Shown here in pieces: positions 46,410 to 56,628 of a stretch of DNA of 64,000 nt. The translations under genes were made by a program, and so were the position numbers. Position 1 is the first letter of the stretch. Each line of letters starts with the position of its first letter. Under the pieces are notes generated by a model that was not told where the DNA came from, did not search any database, and was given only the letters and a program-made list of their open reading frames with translations. The stretch comes from Lunularia cruciata (Eukaryota; Streptophyta; Marchantiopsida; Lunulariales; Lunulariaceae): positions 70,184,001 to 70,248,000 of the forward strand of contig OX419757.1 in the NCBI GenBank assembly GCA_948567375.1, given 5' to 3'.

Positions 46410-47260
46410 AAATGATATGTGGTAGTCTAACAGCAAGCAATAAGGAGTACAAAACCTTCTCCTTCAAGGAAGGCCTTCTATTCCATGCAGACCGGATCTA
46501 TGTTCCAGCCAAAGGTGATCTCCAACTTGTGTGCCTTCAAGAAGCCCATGATCTACCAATAGCTGGTCACATGGGGGTGGACAAGACCTTGCATACCCTC
46601 CAATGCCAATTGTGGTGGCCCAACATGACACGAGATGTTCAAGAGTTTGTTTGATCATGTGAGAGTTGTCAATGCAACAAGGCAAGTAACCAAAAGCTGA
46701 GTGGACTCCTTCAACCACTTCCCATTCCAACTACTCATTGGGAACATGTGAGCTTAGATCTCATCACCTCCTTGCCCAAGACACAACAAGGTCACATAAC
46801 AGTTGTGGTGTTTGTGAATAAGCTTAGTAAGCAAATCCATATGGCACCAATGGTTTATACTATAGATGCTCCAACCTTGGCGCAACTCTACTTTGATAAT
46901 GTATTCAAGCATCATGGGATGCCATGTGTACTCATCTCCAATCATGATCGCAAAGTTTTGGCAAGCCCTCTTCCAAATACTTGGCACCAAACTTGCTTTG
47001 TCCACAACCAATTATCCTCAAACTGATGGACAAATAGAATGTGCAAATTGCACCTTGGAAGATATGCTTTGTGCCTTTGTCAACATTCACCATACCAATT
47101 GGGATGAATGTCTTGCAGCTGTGTAGTTTGCATACAACAATTCTAAATAGACAAGCACTAGATTCTCTCCTTACTTTCTCAATTTTGGCCAAGATCCAAT
47201 TGTCCCATATTCTCTTCTTACTCTTCCCCTATCTCAGGTCCCTCATACTTCAACCTTCTT
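46410..47260 (+). pseudogene. Chromovirus integrase
   Basis: Zinc-binding part: H-D-L-P-I-A-G-H-M-G ... C-E-S-C-Q-C-N-K (46,540-46,680). Core: H-V-S-L-D-L-I-T-S-L-P (first Asp near 46,757), V-L-I-S-N-H-D-R near 46,935 where the second catalytic Asp should be (S-D-R-D in relatives; degenerate here), and Y-P-Q-T-D-G-Q-I-E (Glu near 47,036). A frameshift lies near 46,970. Dead. Confidence 0.8.
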
Positions 47261-47602
47261 GACCACCATATCCAAATCTCTCCAACAAGCCAAATCTCAC
47301 CTCCTTGTGCTCAAAATCATCAAAAACAATATGTGGACCACCATCGTCATGATCTCACCTTTGAAGTTGGTGATGAAGTTATGTTATCCTCTAGTAATCT
47401 ACCCCTTCCGCTTGATACCTAAGTTTGTAAAATTTCCTTTCATTAGATAGGACCTTTTGATGTCATGTTGCTTATCAACTTGCCTTGCCTTCTCATATGC
47501 GCATCCATCCTATCTTTCATGTTTCCAAGTTGAAACCCTTTGTTCCTAACCCTTGTTCTTTTTACTCTTGAGTCCAACCTCCTCCTCCCCCTATCCCTAT
47601 CA

Positions 47603-47793
47603 ATGATCATGAGGAGTATGAAGTTGATCATATCCTTGCATGTCACCACATCCAATGAGGACACCAACAATATACGTAGTACAAGGTCCTTTGGAAAGGG
47701 TATCTCTTTCATGATGCCACATAGGAACCTCTTTCTCACCTCTAGAATGCACAAACGGCCATCCAGGAGTTTGAAGCTTCAATGGCAACAAGG
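47603..47793 (+). pseudogene. Chromodomain remnant of the chromovirus
   Basis: In one frame with stops: D-H-E-E-Y-E-V-D-H-I-L, then Y-K-V-L-W-K-G-Y-L, E-P-L-S-H-L and A-Q-T-A-I-Q-E-F-E-A. This follows the E-Y-E-V-E-x-I-L ... V-K-W-K-G-Y ... W-E-P order of retroelement chromodomains; the Trp of W-E-P is lost. The older copy keeps the same start near 11,470. Confidence 0.75.
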
Positions 47794-47820
47794 ACATCAC
47801 CAACCAGCTATGGAGGAATA

Positions 47821-48095
47821 TGTAACAATATGGAGTTTAGCAACGTAGTTAGTAAGGCTAACAAAGTAGAGAATAAGCCAAATTAGCCTAAAATATTCTA
47901 GAAGCATCTAGGAAGCTTCTTAAGAAACGTCCCAACTAGTTAACTTGCACCCCAAGTAGGTAGCTTCTAGATAGAAGCTTCTAACTAGCTTAAATAGTAT
48001 GCCAAGTAGAAGGCTTTTAGAAGGAAGCTTCTTGAGAAACTTCCTAGTTAACTTGGCTTGCACTCTAAGAAAGTGGCTCAAGGAAGCTTCTTGAG
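47821..48095 (+). repeat. 3' LTR of the chromovirus, truncated
   Basis: It starts TGTAACAATATGG after the purine-rich ATGGAGGAATA. It matches the 5' LTR to GAAGCTTCTTGAG, then jumps into the methyltransferase element, so the TATA box and R/U5 are gone. Confidence 0.85.
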
Positions 48096-50842
48096 CAATT
48101 GGAGCATATGGCCATAACTTAGAGGAGATCAGATTTGGGTGCTAAGGCTTCCACCTCATATGTTGGTGATAGAGACATCTTGGACTTCATGTGTGGAGCA
48201 GCACAAGTAGATGCATTTGCCATAGTGACTAGGAGTGCAATACGTGCTCTAGAGCTTGGAGTTGGACCCATAGAAGGGAGAGGCTGGTAGATAGGTCAGA
48301 CTTCCCTTGTCTTTTCCACTCTTTGAGGTACTACAAACACCATCCATGGCTCCTAGATGTCCTAGTGCAAGTGTGGTAGGTGGTGATGGGGTGCATGATA
48401 GACTACCTACTAGTCAACCACCTGCTATCACACCGATTGAGTCTAGCTTGACGTGGGGGCAACTTAGTTGATTATGCTCTTTCCATTATTCTCAACAAGT
48501 GACATGTTTACATTGGGAGTTGAGCCAGCCCCAGTGCTCTAGTTGGCTACCACACTTTGTCACAACAGGGATCATGTGGTTCATGCTTCTAAAGCAAAAG
48601 TGGTTGGTAGTGGAGCTGACTTGGTTGAGGAACATAGGATCTGCTCAACAAGTGTTTTATGATAGGCATCAACAACTAGATTGGAGGAGTTATTTGTTGG
48701 AGTAGAATGCACATCCAAAGGATACTCTAGTACTTGTGTAGATCACTCAGATCTAGAGTATAAGTGAGATCATTCCATCCACCTTGGATGTTCCATTGTG
48801 GAGTTCAAAGGAGGTATTATAGTAGCATGCAAATCAGTTGGTGCAATAGGCTTGGAGTGGGGCCTTTGTACCACCAAGAGACCAATGTGAGGATGAGCCT
48901 CCAAATTCAATTACCTTGACACCCTTGGATACCATACTTATTGCTTGATAGTATCCAATAGAGGGAGTATGCATATTGGAGTTGTTTGGTGGGATTAGCA
49001 CTAGATTAGTTAAGATACTACAAGCGGGTGTATGAGTATAAAAGTACTTGTATATGGAGAGAGATGAGACTGCTAGGTGAGTCTCTCTACATTATGTGGC
49101 ACACTTGGCCTATTGGTATCATGAATTATTACTAATATCAATAGTTAGGGGTTACTAGAAGACCCTACCAGCAGACATTTCCTTGTTGGGGAGCAAGATT
49201 TGGAGAGACATGGTCCCATTCATTTGGTGATTTTTGGATGGCCTTGTCATGGATATACACATATTGGCTGGGATCTAGGTCTTTAGGATCTCCATTCTAG
49301 TGTATTTTTGGAGATGTTATGTATACTACAACATCTCTAGGCTCATGAGTCTATTTCTCCAACTTACACTTTGGAGAACGTCCCTTTAATGGGTGATTCT
49401 TGCACTTGAGTGGTGGCAAGTACACATTAGGTCCATTCTTGGATGAGACTTGCCATGTTATTGGATGGAACTAGAGTGGGATCACAAGCTCATTGTCTTT
49501 GTCTTTGGTGGACAAACCTCTTACTTAGAGAATTCTATAGTGTGCTTATGATGGGATTTAGTGACTAGACCACCTCACTATTGATGATATCTTGGATGTT
49601 GGGCATCAATCTTATATGGTGGTTGTGGCTGATAGGTCACTTACGGCAGTGGTGAACCTAGTTGGACAGCGCCAAGCCACTTTCTCCACACTTGTGAGTT
49701 TCCCAAGCTCCCATGCTTTTCAAGGAGGTCATGGACTTGTTTGGAGCTCATAATTACAGCAATTGGTGGAGCCCAACATCAATGAGAGAGAGCGGCTGAT
49801 GGGTTTTTGCATTGGTATTACCATTATTTTAGCAATATCAAAGGCATTTAGGCATTAGGTCTTAGCTAGGTAATGGACTTGAAATATTTGACATGGATTG
49901 TGAGCCTTGGCTTGGTAGAGCAATGTAAGGTGTGCTTGATAGGCATCACCACTTGGACCAATGTGTGCTTTGTGCCTTTCAAGACAATTCAAACACATAT
50001 TGGGCGTGATGGACCAAGTAGATAGGGTATTCTTGGAACACAAAAAGTGGCTACTAGGGAGAGTGGTCTACTTGGATTACACCCTTAGTGAGCTTGGGAT
50101 GCAGCTAGAGGACGTATGGAGCTTGCAGCCAAAGTGGAGAGAGTTTTTCACATGGAGATTGAGACTTCTAGTGGTTGGGGTCATGACACTACTGCTCCTA
50201 AGAGCCCTGTGTAGCAACTAGTCAGTATGTTTTCCATTCCTACATCACTTATAGAGGATACTTGGGAGCCAAATCAAGGACCCAAGCTTACAAGAGAGGA
50301 AAGATGAAGAGTTTGGAGGTTCTTGAGAAGCTACAAAAGTTATTGTGCATTTAGTATGAAGGATTGGGTGCTTTAAAAGGACTTGGTATTTGAATTGAGT
50401 TGACTAGCAATACATCAGGTTTTTGACGTCCCTATCAAGATAGTGACATGGAGAGAGCATTGATTTAGAGCCAAAGTAGAGGACTTGGAGCTTGGAGCAA
50501 TGCTCACCCAACATGATGACGAGGGGAAGAAGTTTATGGTGGCTTATGCTAGTTGCTCCAACAATTCAATAGATGCGAAGTATAATTCATATAAAGGAGA
50601 GTGTTTGGTAGCACTATGGGAAGTAGCACATTTCCAATGTTACCTATTTGGTAACCTTTACTCTCATCACTGATCATCAGCCATTGAAGTGGTTGATGTC
50701 TCAACCAATAGGATCAGACTAGAGCACATTGGCATGGTGAGATAGATGAGGAGATAAAGCCATGTTGGCATGCATCTACCTTTCTTTGTATATTTCTTTG
50801 TATTTCTTTGTAAGACTTTGGTGGTATCTCTCTTAGTGCATA
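48096..50842 (+). pseudogene. Second methyltransferase element: protease-linker, methyltransferase and RNase H fragments
   Basis: It follows 31,376-35,733 of the first element with internal deletions. The methyltransferase part is nearly full length: the motif I region (near 48,980: L-E-L-F-G-G-I-S) and motif IV as P-C-H-G with the Cys codon at 49,245-49,247 (Gln changed to His), then motif VI as L-E-N-V-P near 49,371. About 870 bases, that is nearly the whole RT, are deleted near 50,480; a further 130 bases go near 50,697. It is cut at 50,842 by unit C and resumes at 63,762. Confidence 0.8.
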
Positions 50843-51536
50843 TGTGGTACCCACATTTTTCGTTTTTGATTGTTTTGTTAGCATTTTAAAGTAGAAGTAG
50901 ATGGTTAGAACCTAAAGAGTGCTAACCTGGGAAGAAATAAGAAGAAGCGGGGAGGTGAAGTAAAACCCGAAGTCGACCTCGGGTCAAGATGTGAAGTAAG
51001 AACCCAAAGACACAAAGACAAAGAAGGAGATGAGAGACTTTGTATCAGGCGGTGTGAATGGATCCAAAGAACCGGTAACAAACATCTTTGGAGTCAGCGC
51101 AATCAAGAAAGTACGTGGGAAGAAAGTAATGACCTTGAGATCAAGAACTTTTTGATAGTGACAGGCCACAACTTCACCAAATTGGAAATTTGAGAGGAGG
51201 AGTAATTGAAGAGTGACTGGTTGGCGTAGGACTATAAAATTACAAGTTGCACAAGGAGGAGGAGCAATGTCCAGTTGCTACTCGGCACCTATTCAGAGTC
51301 AACCCAAAGTGATGCAAATTGCAAATCTGTAGGAAGAGGAGTGGGTTAGGATTTTGGGGATGATCTTCCACAAGAGGAAAGTGAGGAACCACACGATGAC
51401 TCCGAAAGTGAGCAAGCAGAGTGTGGTGAGAGGGCTTGCAATTTTTAGATTAGAAGTAATAGCGTGGATCAAAGTCTTGATGAGACTTTGCATCACATTC
51501 CTAGCCTAGAACTAGAACTTCAATTTTCCAAGTTTC

Positions 51537-53489
51537 ATGGTAGAAATTGCAGCAAGCAATTGTAAAGTTGGACCAAAACATGAGGAGAAGAGAGGGAATC
51601 CTGCTCAATGGACAGAGGCGGATTGGAGAGTAGTGTTGGGAAGAGAAGCAGGAGAGGTAGGAGGTACCACCTTCTATCGGAAGTGTGATGCTTCAGAAGA
51701 GACTACCGAAGTAAGGAAGTCGTTTAATCGACCCCGCACTAAGAATGGGTATAAGGTGCATAGTTATAGAGACCTTGAGTGGAGAGGAATAGTAAGTACA
51801 ATGATGGCCATGTTCAAACCAGAGCAAACCACCTATGTTACTATGCAACAGGCGGTGTTCTCTCACCAAATGTTTGCGGTAGAGGTAGTAGATTGGGCAA
51901 AATGTCTGCATCAGAGAGTGGGGCAGATGATTTCAGGATGGAGAATGGATATGCCACCACATTACTTTGTGCCATTTGCATCGCACTTTTAGTTTAGGTT
52001 GAACTTACTGACTTTGGAAGAACAAAGTAGAATGTGTTTGCATTTTCATCCAGATTTACGCAAGGAGGCCGATGAAGATGAGCGATATTATATGGAGAGA
52101 GTGCAAGGGGGGGATGCATACTACAAAGAGAGTGGGAAGGAGAAGATTGTAGCAATTGGCCTTCCAAGGGCGCAAAAGAAAGCCAAGCCTAAGAGTCGTG
52201 TTGTGACAATACAACCCCAGAAAGTTCCAAAGCTTAACCCAATGGCGGTGGTAGTGAAGACGAAGGACATCATGCAGGAAGAAGAAGAAGAATTGGAAGG
52301 AGAAACCAGATCAAAGGAAGGAATGTTAGGCAAAGAAGAGGAGTTCATGCTACAAAGTGAAGAATCAAGTAGTGACAGCGAAGGCAAAGCGGAGGTTCAG
52401 CAAATGCAACAGCCGATGAAGGAGGCTGGAAAGCTGAGTCTCGAAGCTTCCATGCTAGAACAAGGCAGTGAGAAGAAGAAGGGAGAGGAAGTCATGGCAC
52501 AACCCCAAACTGCCAAGAGTAAGAATGCTCTGAATGTATCTATAGTGGGGCCCAGTAAAATTACTCAGGAAGAGGGAGAAAGTTCTGAAGAAGAAACTTT
52601 GAAGGTGCAAAGATCTTGACTTTGGAGCAAGGTACAAGACGTAGAGGGATTGGAACCCAAAGTCCGAGCCGAGGACGCAAGGTGCAAAGGAGTGGACTAT
52701 TTTTCTAGGGTCTTATGTCCGCTGTTGATGATGTTGCAGCAGAAGAAGATGGAGATGATAAGTGCCAAACTTGAAGTACCGGATGAATTAGCAGTGGTAA
52801 AGACCTGGAGTGCCAAAACCTCGTTGCTACAAAGTAAGCTGACAAGGGTGGAGATGGAGGTCAAAGAACTTCAGGTTGAGGAGGTTCTTTGGAGTAAGCA
52901 CTTTGAGGTGACAAGTGAAGAATTAGTAAAGAGTCGTGAGGAAGCAAAGGAGATGACTATGATGGCTGCAAGGTTGAAAGGAGAACTTGTAGAGGTGCGA
53001 GTAGAGTTGATACACTCCAAAGCAATTGCTTCCGTGATGGAGCAGGAGTTGGAGGGCCTCAAGAAGAGGGCAGCGGAGAAAGATCAGGCCTGGCAATGAG
53101 AGTTGAGGGAGTGTAGTAGAGAAGAAGATCGGTTGAGAGGGTTGATGCGAGTAGCAGAGGAGCAACTCTTTGTGAATTGGAGGGAGAAGGAAGCGTTAAA
53201 AGCTGAATTTGAAGATGAGCTCCAGATGTATCGCAATGAATTGGAAGAAGAGAGGAAGAAGGAGAGGCTTGTGATTGTGGAAGAGACTAATGAGGTAGAA
53301 GGCATTGTCAATGAAATCAAGGCCATGCTGAGTACAGAAGTTGAATGTAAACTCAAAGAGGTGAGGTTGCATGAGCTGAAGTTACTAGTGCAAGAGACGT
53401 GCAAGAGGAAGGCAAAGGATACGGAGCTAAATAATCTCTTAATTTGTCTGCAAGATTGTGTAAATAGGAAGATGTTAGAGGTGTGAGAC
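51537..53489 (+). pseudogene. Coiled-coil protein of unit C, N-terminal and central part
   Basis: The ATG at 51,537 opens the frame. Globular domain (51,537-52,080): W-T-E-A-D-W-R-V-V-L-G, F-Y-R-K-C-D-A, N-G-Y-K-V-H-S-Y-R-D, P-E-Q-T-T-Y, W-A-K-C-L-H, P-P-H-Y-F-V-P-F. A Lys-rich patch (52,140-52,250). A Glu/Ser acidic domain (52,270-52,615). A coiled coil of about 280 residues (52,650-53,486). Single stops at 51,990, 52,617, 53,097 and 53,484 break an otherwise shared frame, so this is the most complete copy. The Harbinger element interrupts it at 53,490. No known family; length of the whole is about 790 codons. Confidence 0.65.
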
Positions 53490-53492
53490 AAT

Positions 53493-53510
53493 AGGGGGTT
53501 TCAGAAATAG
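53493..53510 (+). repeat. Left terminal inverted repeat of the Harbinger element
   Basis: AGGGGGTTTCAGAAATAG, an exact reverse complement of 62,635-62,652. Similarity continues weakly inwards (TAG-TTTTACC versus TAG-GTTTGCC). Confidence 0.92.
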
Positions 53511-53544
53511 TTTTACCAAGTTTCTAAACTTTTCTTATAGATTG

Positions 53545-53609
53545 TTACGAAGAGTTGACTTTTTGGGTACGGTGTGTGACCGGGAGGTAGAAATGGTAAT
53601 GTTACGGAG
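53545..53609 (+). promoter_or_regulatory. Left subterminal TTACRRAG motifs (2)
   Basis: TTACGAAG at 53,545-53,552 and TTACGGAG at 53,602-53,609. Three more copies lie in the same orientation at the other end. They are likely binding sites of the transposase or the Myb-like protein (inference from what is known of rice Ping/Osmar elements, where the Myb-like protein binds subterminal repeats). Confidence 0.5.
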
Positions 53610-54026
53610 TTGGGGCCAAGTTCCTTATTATTAGCACACTCTGTATGAGGTGGTTCATAGAAAATAAAGGAGAAGGAATTTTCCATTATCACTTTGTAGT
53701 GCATTGATTGCATATTAGGGTTAATTAAGTTTTTGTTTAGGGTTAGAGTGAAAGTGACGGCCACCAAAAGGAGCATAGGGGGCATCCGGGGAAGTTCAAG
53801 AACACCCATGGAAAGGAAATGACGAGCGGCAACTGGGACAATTTTTTTGTTGGGAGGGATTGGATTGGAGGGAGCATGAGTGGAAGCAAAAATTGACCAC
53901 TGATGAAGATTAGAGAGAACGTAGCAGATATGGAGTGGTAAGATTTGAGTGCAAGCCCCATGAGAAGGTTAGAGTGAGGAGTGATTTTGTTTCAAGTGTT
54001 ACTCTCAATTTCATTATTTTAAAAAT

Positions 54027-54237
54027 GATGTCCGTTTGCTGAAATATAAACGATTGTTTTTTTGCGCATAGAGAGATGTCCGTTTTTTCAAATATCACAG
54101 ATTGTTTTATTTGCGCACAGAGATGTCCGTTTGCTCAAATATCACTTTTTTTTTTGCGCACAAAGATGTCGTTTGCTGAAATATCACAGATTTTGTTTTT
54201 TGCACACAGAAATGTCCGTTTGCTGAAATTTCACAAG
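54027..54237 (+). repeat. Minisatellite, five units of 43-48 bp
   Basis: Units start at 54,027, 54,075, 54,122, 54,165 and 54,211. Consensus: GATGTCCGTTTGCTGAAATA, TCACAGATT, T-rich, TTTGCGCACAGA. The last unit is partial. It lies 108 bases before the transposase ATG, so it may be in the promoter or 5' leader. A GGAGAAGAGAGATGCCCTTT duplication follows at about 54,240-54,300. Confidence 0.8.
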
Positions 54238-54344
54238 GAGATAGAGATGCCCCTTTATGGAGAAGAGAGATGCCCTTTGCGGAGAAGAGAGACCCCCTTC
54301 GTGGATAAAGAGTTTTCAGTGGTGATTAAAAATAGAGTTTTGTC

Positions 54345-55561
54345 ATGCCTAGAGGAAGCACTCGTTTAGAACTAACCAGAAATATTAGAAAATGTATTAA
54401 ATGGATGATTCGGTTAGATTTGGAGTTATTGCTACTAGGATTAGAAGATGAAGATGAGGAATTAGGAGGAGATTTAGATTTGCTAGAATGTTTTATTAGT
54501 GGATGGGAGTATGCACATACTCATCGTTACTTGGAACCCCGTGTTACTTACCCTCATAGTAGAGAGTTTGTGAAGGATTATTTTAGAAATCTAGATACTA
54601 AGGCCTTTCTCCAGCTTACTAGAATGGATGGGGTTTCTTTTTCAACATTAGTTGATTTGATTAAGACTCACCCAATTTTTGAGAAAAGGTACCAAAGAGA
54701 GCAAACACACGTGTGGATCCAAGTTGCCCTAGCTTTGGATAGATTTGGGCATCACGGCAATGGAGCTTGTGTTGCACGGGGTTTAAATATTTGGGGCATT
54801 AGTGTTGGTTCAACAATTGCTTTTATTGATAGAGTTATGACAGCCATATTAGATGTGATGAGGAGTCAAGTTGCTTGGCCTGACCTCGAGGAGAGGAAAA
54901 GGATATCCACTGTTTTTGCACTGAAAGGTTTTCCCAGTTGTGTTGGTTTGGTAGATGGCACGTTGTTTCCTCTTGCAGCCCGACCAACTATGGACGGTGA
55001 AATATATTTCAGCCGCAAGGGTTCATATTCTATAAACGGCCAAAATATTTGTGATGATAAAAGGAGAGTTATACATTTCTCCGGAGGTATGGTTTATGTT
55101 TTTTGTTATTTTGTTATGTATTTTTGCAATGCATTGGTTATACTGTTTGTTTAGTTTACTAAAAGTATGCCCTTTTTTTATTTGCAAGAATGCCAGGGTC
55201 ATGTCATGATATGACTTGTTTGAAAAAATTGTCACTATGGAATGATTTGAACCGAAGAGGGAGGTGTCGCACTTTTGAGGCAAAGGAGTACCTTTTAGGT
55301 GATTCGGGTTATGTACCCATGCATCACCTAGTACCCACTTTCAAGCAGGCTCGCTCAGAAGACAAGCAGGAGTTCAATAAATATTTAGCAAAGGCAAGAG
55401 TGATAAATGAGCATTGTATAGGATTATTGAAAGCTAGATGGCATTCTCTTTGTGAGCTAAGAGTGCAACTGAAAGACAATAGTAGAAATGCTTATTTGTT
55501 AAAGTGGGTATTGGTGTGTATTATTTTACATAATTTTTTAATCAATAGGTTTGACCTTTGA
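54345..55561 (+). CDS. PIF/Harbinger-type DDE transposase (one intron)
   Basis: ATG at 54,345. Exon 1 is 54,345-55,086, the intron 55,087-55,196 (GT..AG) and exon 2 55,197-55,561, giving 368 residues without an internal stop. Catalytic residues: Asp in G-L-V-D-G-T (codon 54,954-54,956), Asp in L-L-G-D-S-G-Y (55,301-55,303), Glu in V-I-N-E-H-C-I-G-L-L-K (55,409-55,411). Other DDE_4-type marks: Y-F-S-R-K-G-S-Y-S-I-N-G and S-C-H-D-M-T. The N-terminal 150 residues include a helix-turn-helix-like region (H-G-N-G-A-C-V-A-R-G-L-N-I-W-G-I-S). The splice model is backed by the decayed copy at 40 kb, which keeps both sites in the same phase. It would cut and paste the element. Of the element genes it is the only one with an intact frame. 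Confidence 0.82.
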
Positions 55562-56268
55562 TCAGAGGACAATGGCAGATTTAAAGAGGAGACCCAAATA
55601 GATTCAGAAATGTCATTTCAGGGCATAAAACTTGGTAGAGAAGAAAGTAGATCAAGGGTGATGTAACATTGCTTTGATTATAACAATGATGATCTACTTG
55701 ATTGATTTCATTGAGATTCCATATAATAAAATATATATTCTGAGTATTCATCTCATTTCTCATAGTCCCGCAACTTAGACCATGAGTAGTTTTCTTAGAC
55801 CATGAGTGTTTCTGGATGTAATATTATGATAAGAACATCATGTGGATGCAAAAATAATAATATGAATCTTGATCTATACATTTGTAAGTCCTCTTTTGAC
55901 ACAATTACGTGGAAAAAATGAGCAGAGCTCTCGTACGAGCTAGGTGCGAACTTAAAAATCAATTTAGAGTAGCACTCTCAAACTCCTGCTCACAAGCTTA
56001 AATAATTAATTGAGAGTGGCGCTCGTAGATGCTGGCAGACTCTTGTGGATGCTCGCGGATGCTCGTAGACACTGGCAGACGCTCGGAACTATCCACATAT
56101 AACATGCACTCATAGGTGCTGGTAGGTGCTGCGTGAAGAGGGCGACGCTTGGCTATACCGGTTGGCGACATGGAGTGCCGCATGTTGCCACTTGGGATTT
56201 GGGTTCTTCGGGTGTGAAAAATGCATTTTTGTATGTTCAGGATTGAGTATTTTCTTGTCAGCCTGGGT
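55562..56268. other. Spacer with GCTCG-type repeats
   Basis: No gene. From 55,990 to 56,180 there are repeated GCTCGTAGATGCTGGCAGAC and GCTCGYRGAYGCTC variants. The reverse complement of this word family fills 60,240-60,700, on the other side of the three-exon gene. Confidence 0.4.
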
Positions 56269-56276
56269 TATATAAA
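56269..56276 (+). promoter_or_regulatory. TATA box of the three-exon gene
   Basis: TATATAAA, 350 bases before the ATG at 56,629. It is the only strong TATA box in the interval. Confidence 0.5.
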
Positions 56277-56376
56277 CGTGTGTTCATTTCCTTTCCTGTC
56301 ATTGGCAAGCTCTATTCTTGAGTGTGTGGGGTGTTTGGAGCAGAAAATCGCAAGTTTATACTAGAGGATTGTTTCG

Positions 56377-56458
56377 GAGGCAGAGGGTGCTGGAGGGCCA
56401 TTCAAGGATCATTTTGTGAGGCAAAGGGTGCTGGAGGGCCATTCGAAAGTCATTTTGT
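56377..56458 (+). repeat. 41-bp tandem duplication in the 5' leader
   Basis: The unit GAGGCARAGGGTGCTGGAGG-GCCATTC-rich is present at 56,377-56,417 and 56,418-56,458, with about four differences. It is followed by shorter GAGACATTTTGAGA repeats. Confidence 0.7.
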
Positions 56459-56628
56459 GAGGAAGAGTGTGTGTGCAAGTGAGACATTTTGAGACTGGGG
56501 AGACATTTTGAGAGTCATTTTGAGAGGAAGGAGAGAGGCAAGGGTCCTGGCTGGCTGGCTTGAAGCACAACCCGAGAAGAAGTGATTGAGAAGAGTTTTA
56601 GAAATTCAAGAGCTCATTCCTTTCTAGC

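Larger units (their letters stand above)
42656..48095 (+). mobile_element. Chromovirus (Ty3/gypsy) inserted in the second methyltransferase element
   Basis: 5' LTR, primer site, gag with a canonical zinc knuckle, protease, RT, RNase H, integrase, chromodomain remnant, purine tract and truncated 3' LTR. RT before integrase plus a terminal chromodomain defines a chromovirus. Both flanks are the methyltransferase element. At the right junction about 210 bases of the host element (equivalent of 31,165-31,376) and the last 120 bases of the 3' LTR are missing together, so a single later deletion removed the right target repeat. All coding parts are broken. Confidence 0.88.

Noticed and set aside
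53563-53575. TGGGTACGGTGTG as a second copy of the unit terminus (an internal LTR start)
   Set aside because: It lies inside the Harbinger element, matches only a few bases of TGTGGTACCC and has no following similarity.
54027-54237. CRISPR-like regular repeat spacing
   Set aside because: Units are contiguous and degenerate with no unique spacers, and the context is a plant transposon. It is a minisatellite.
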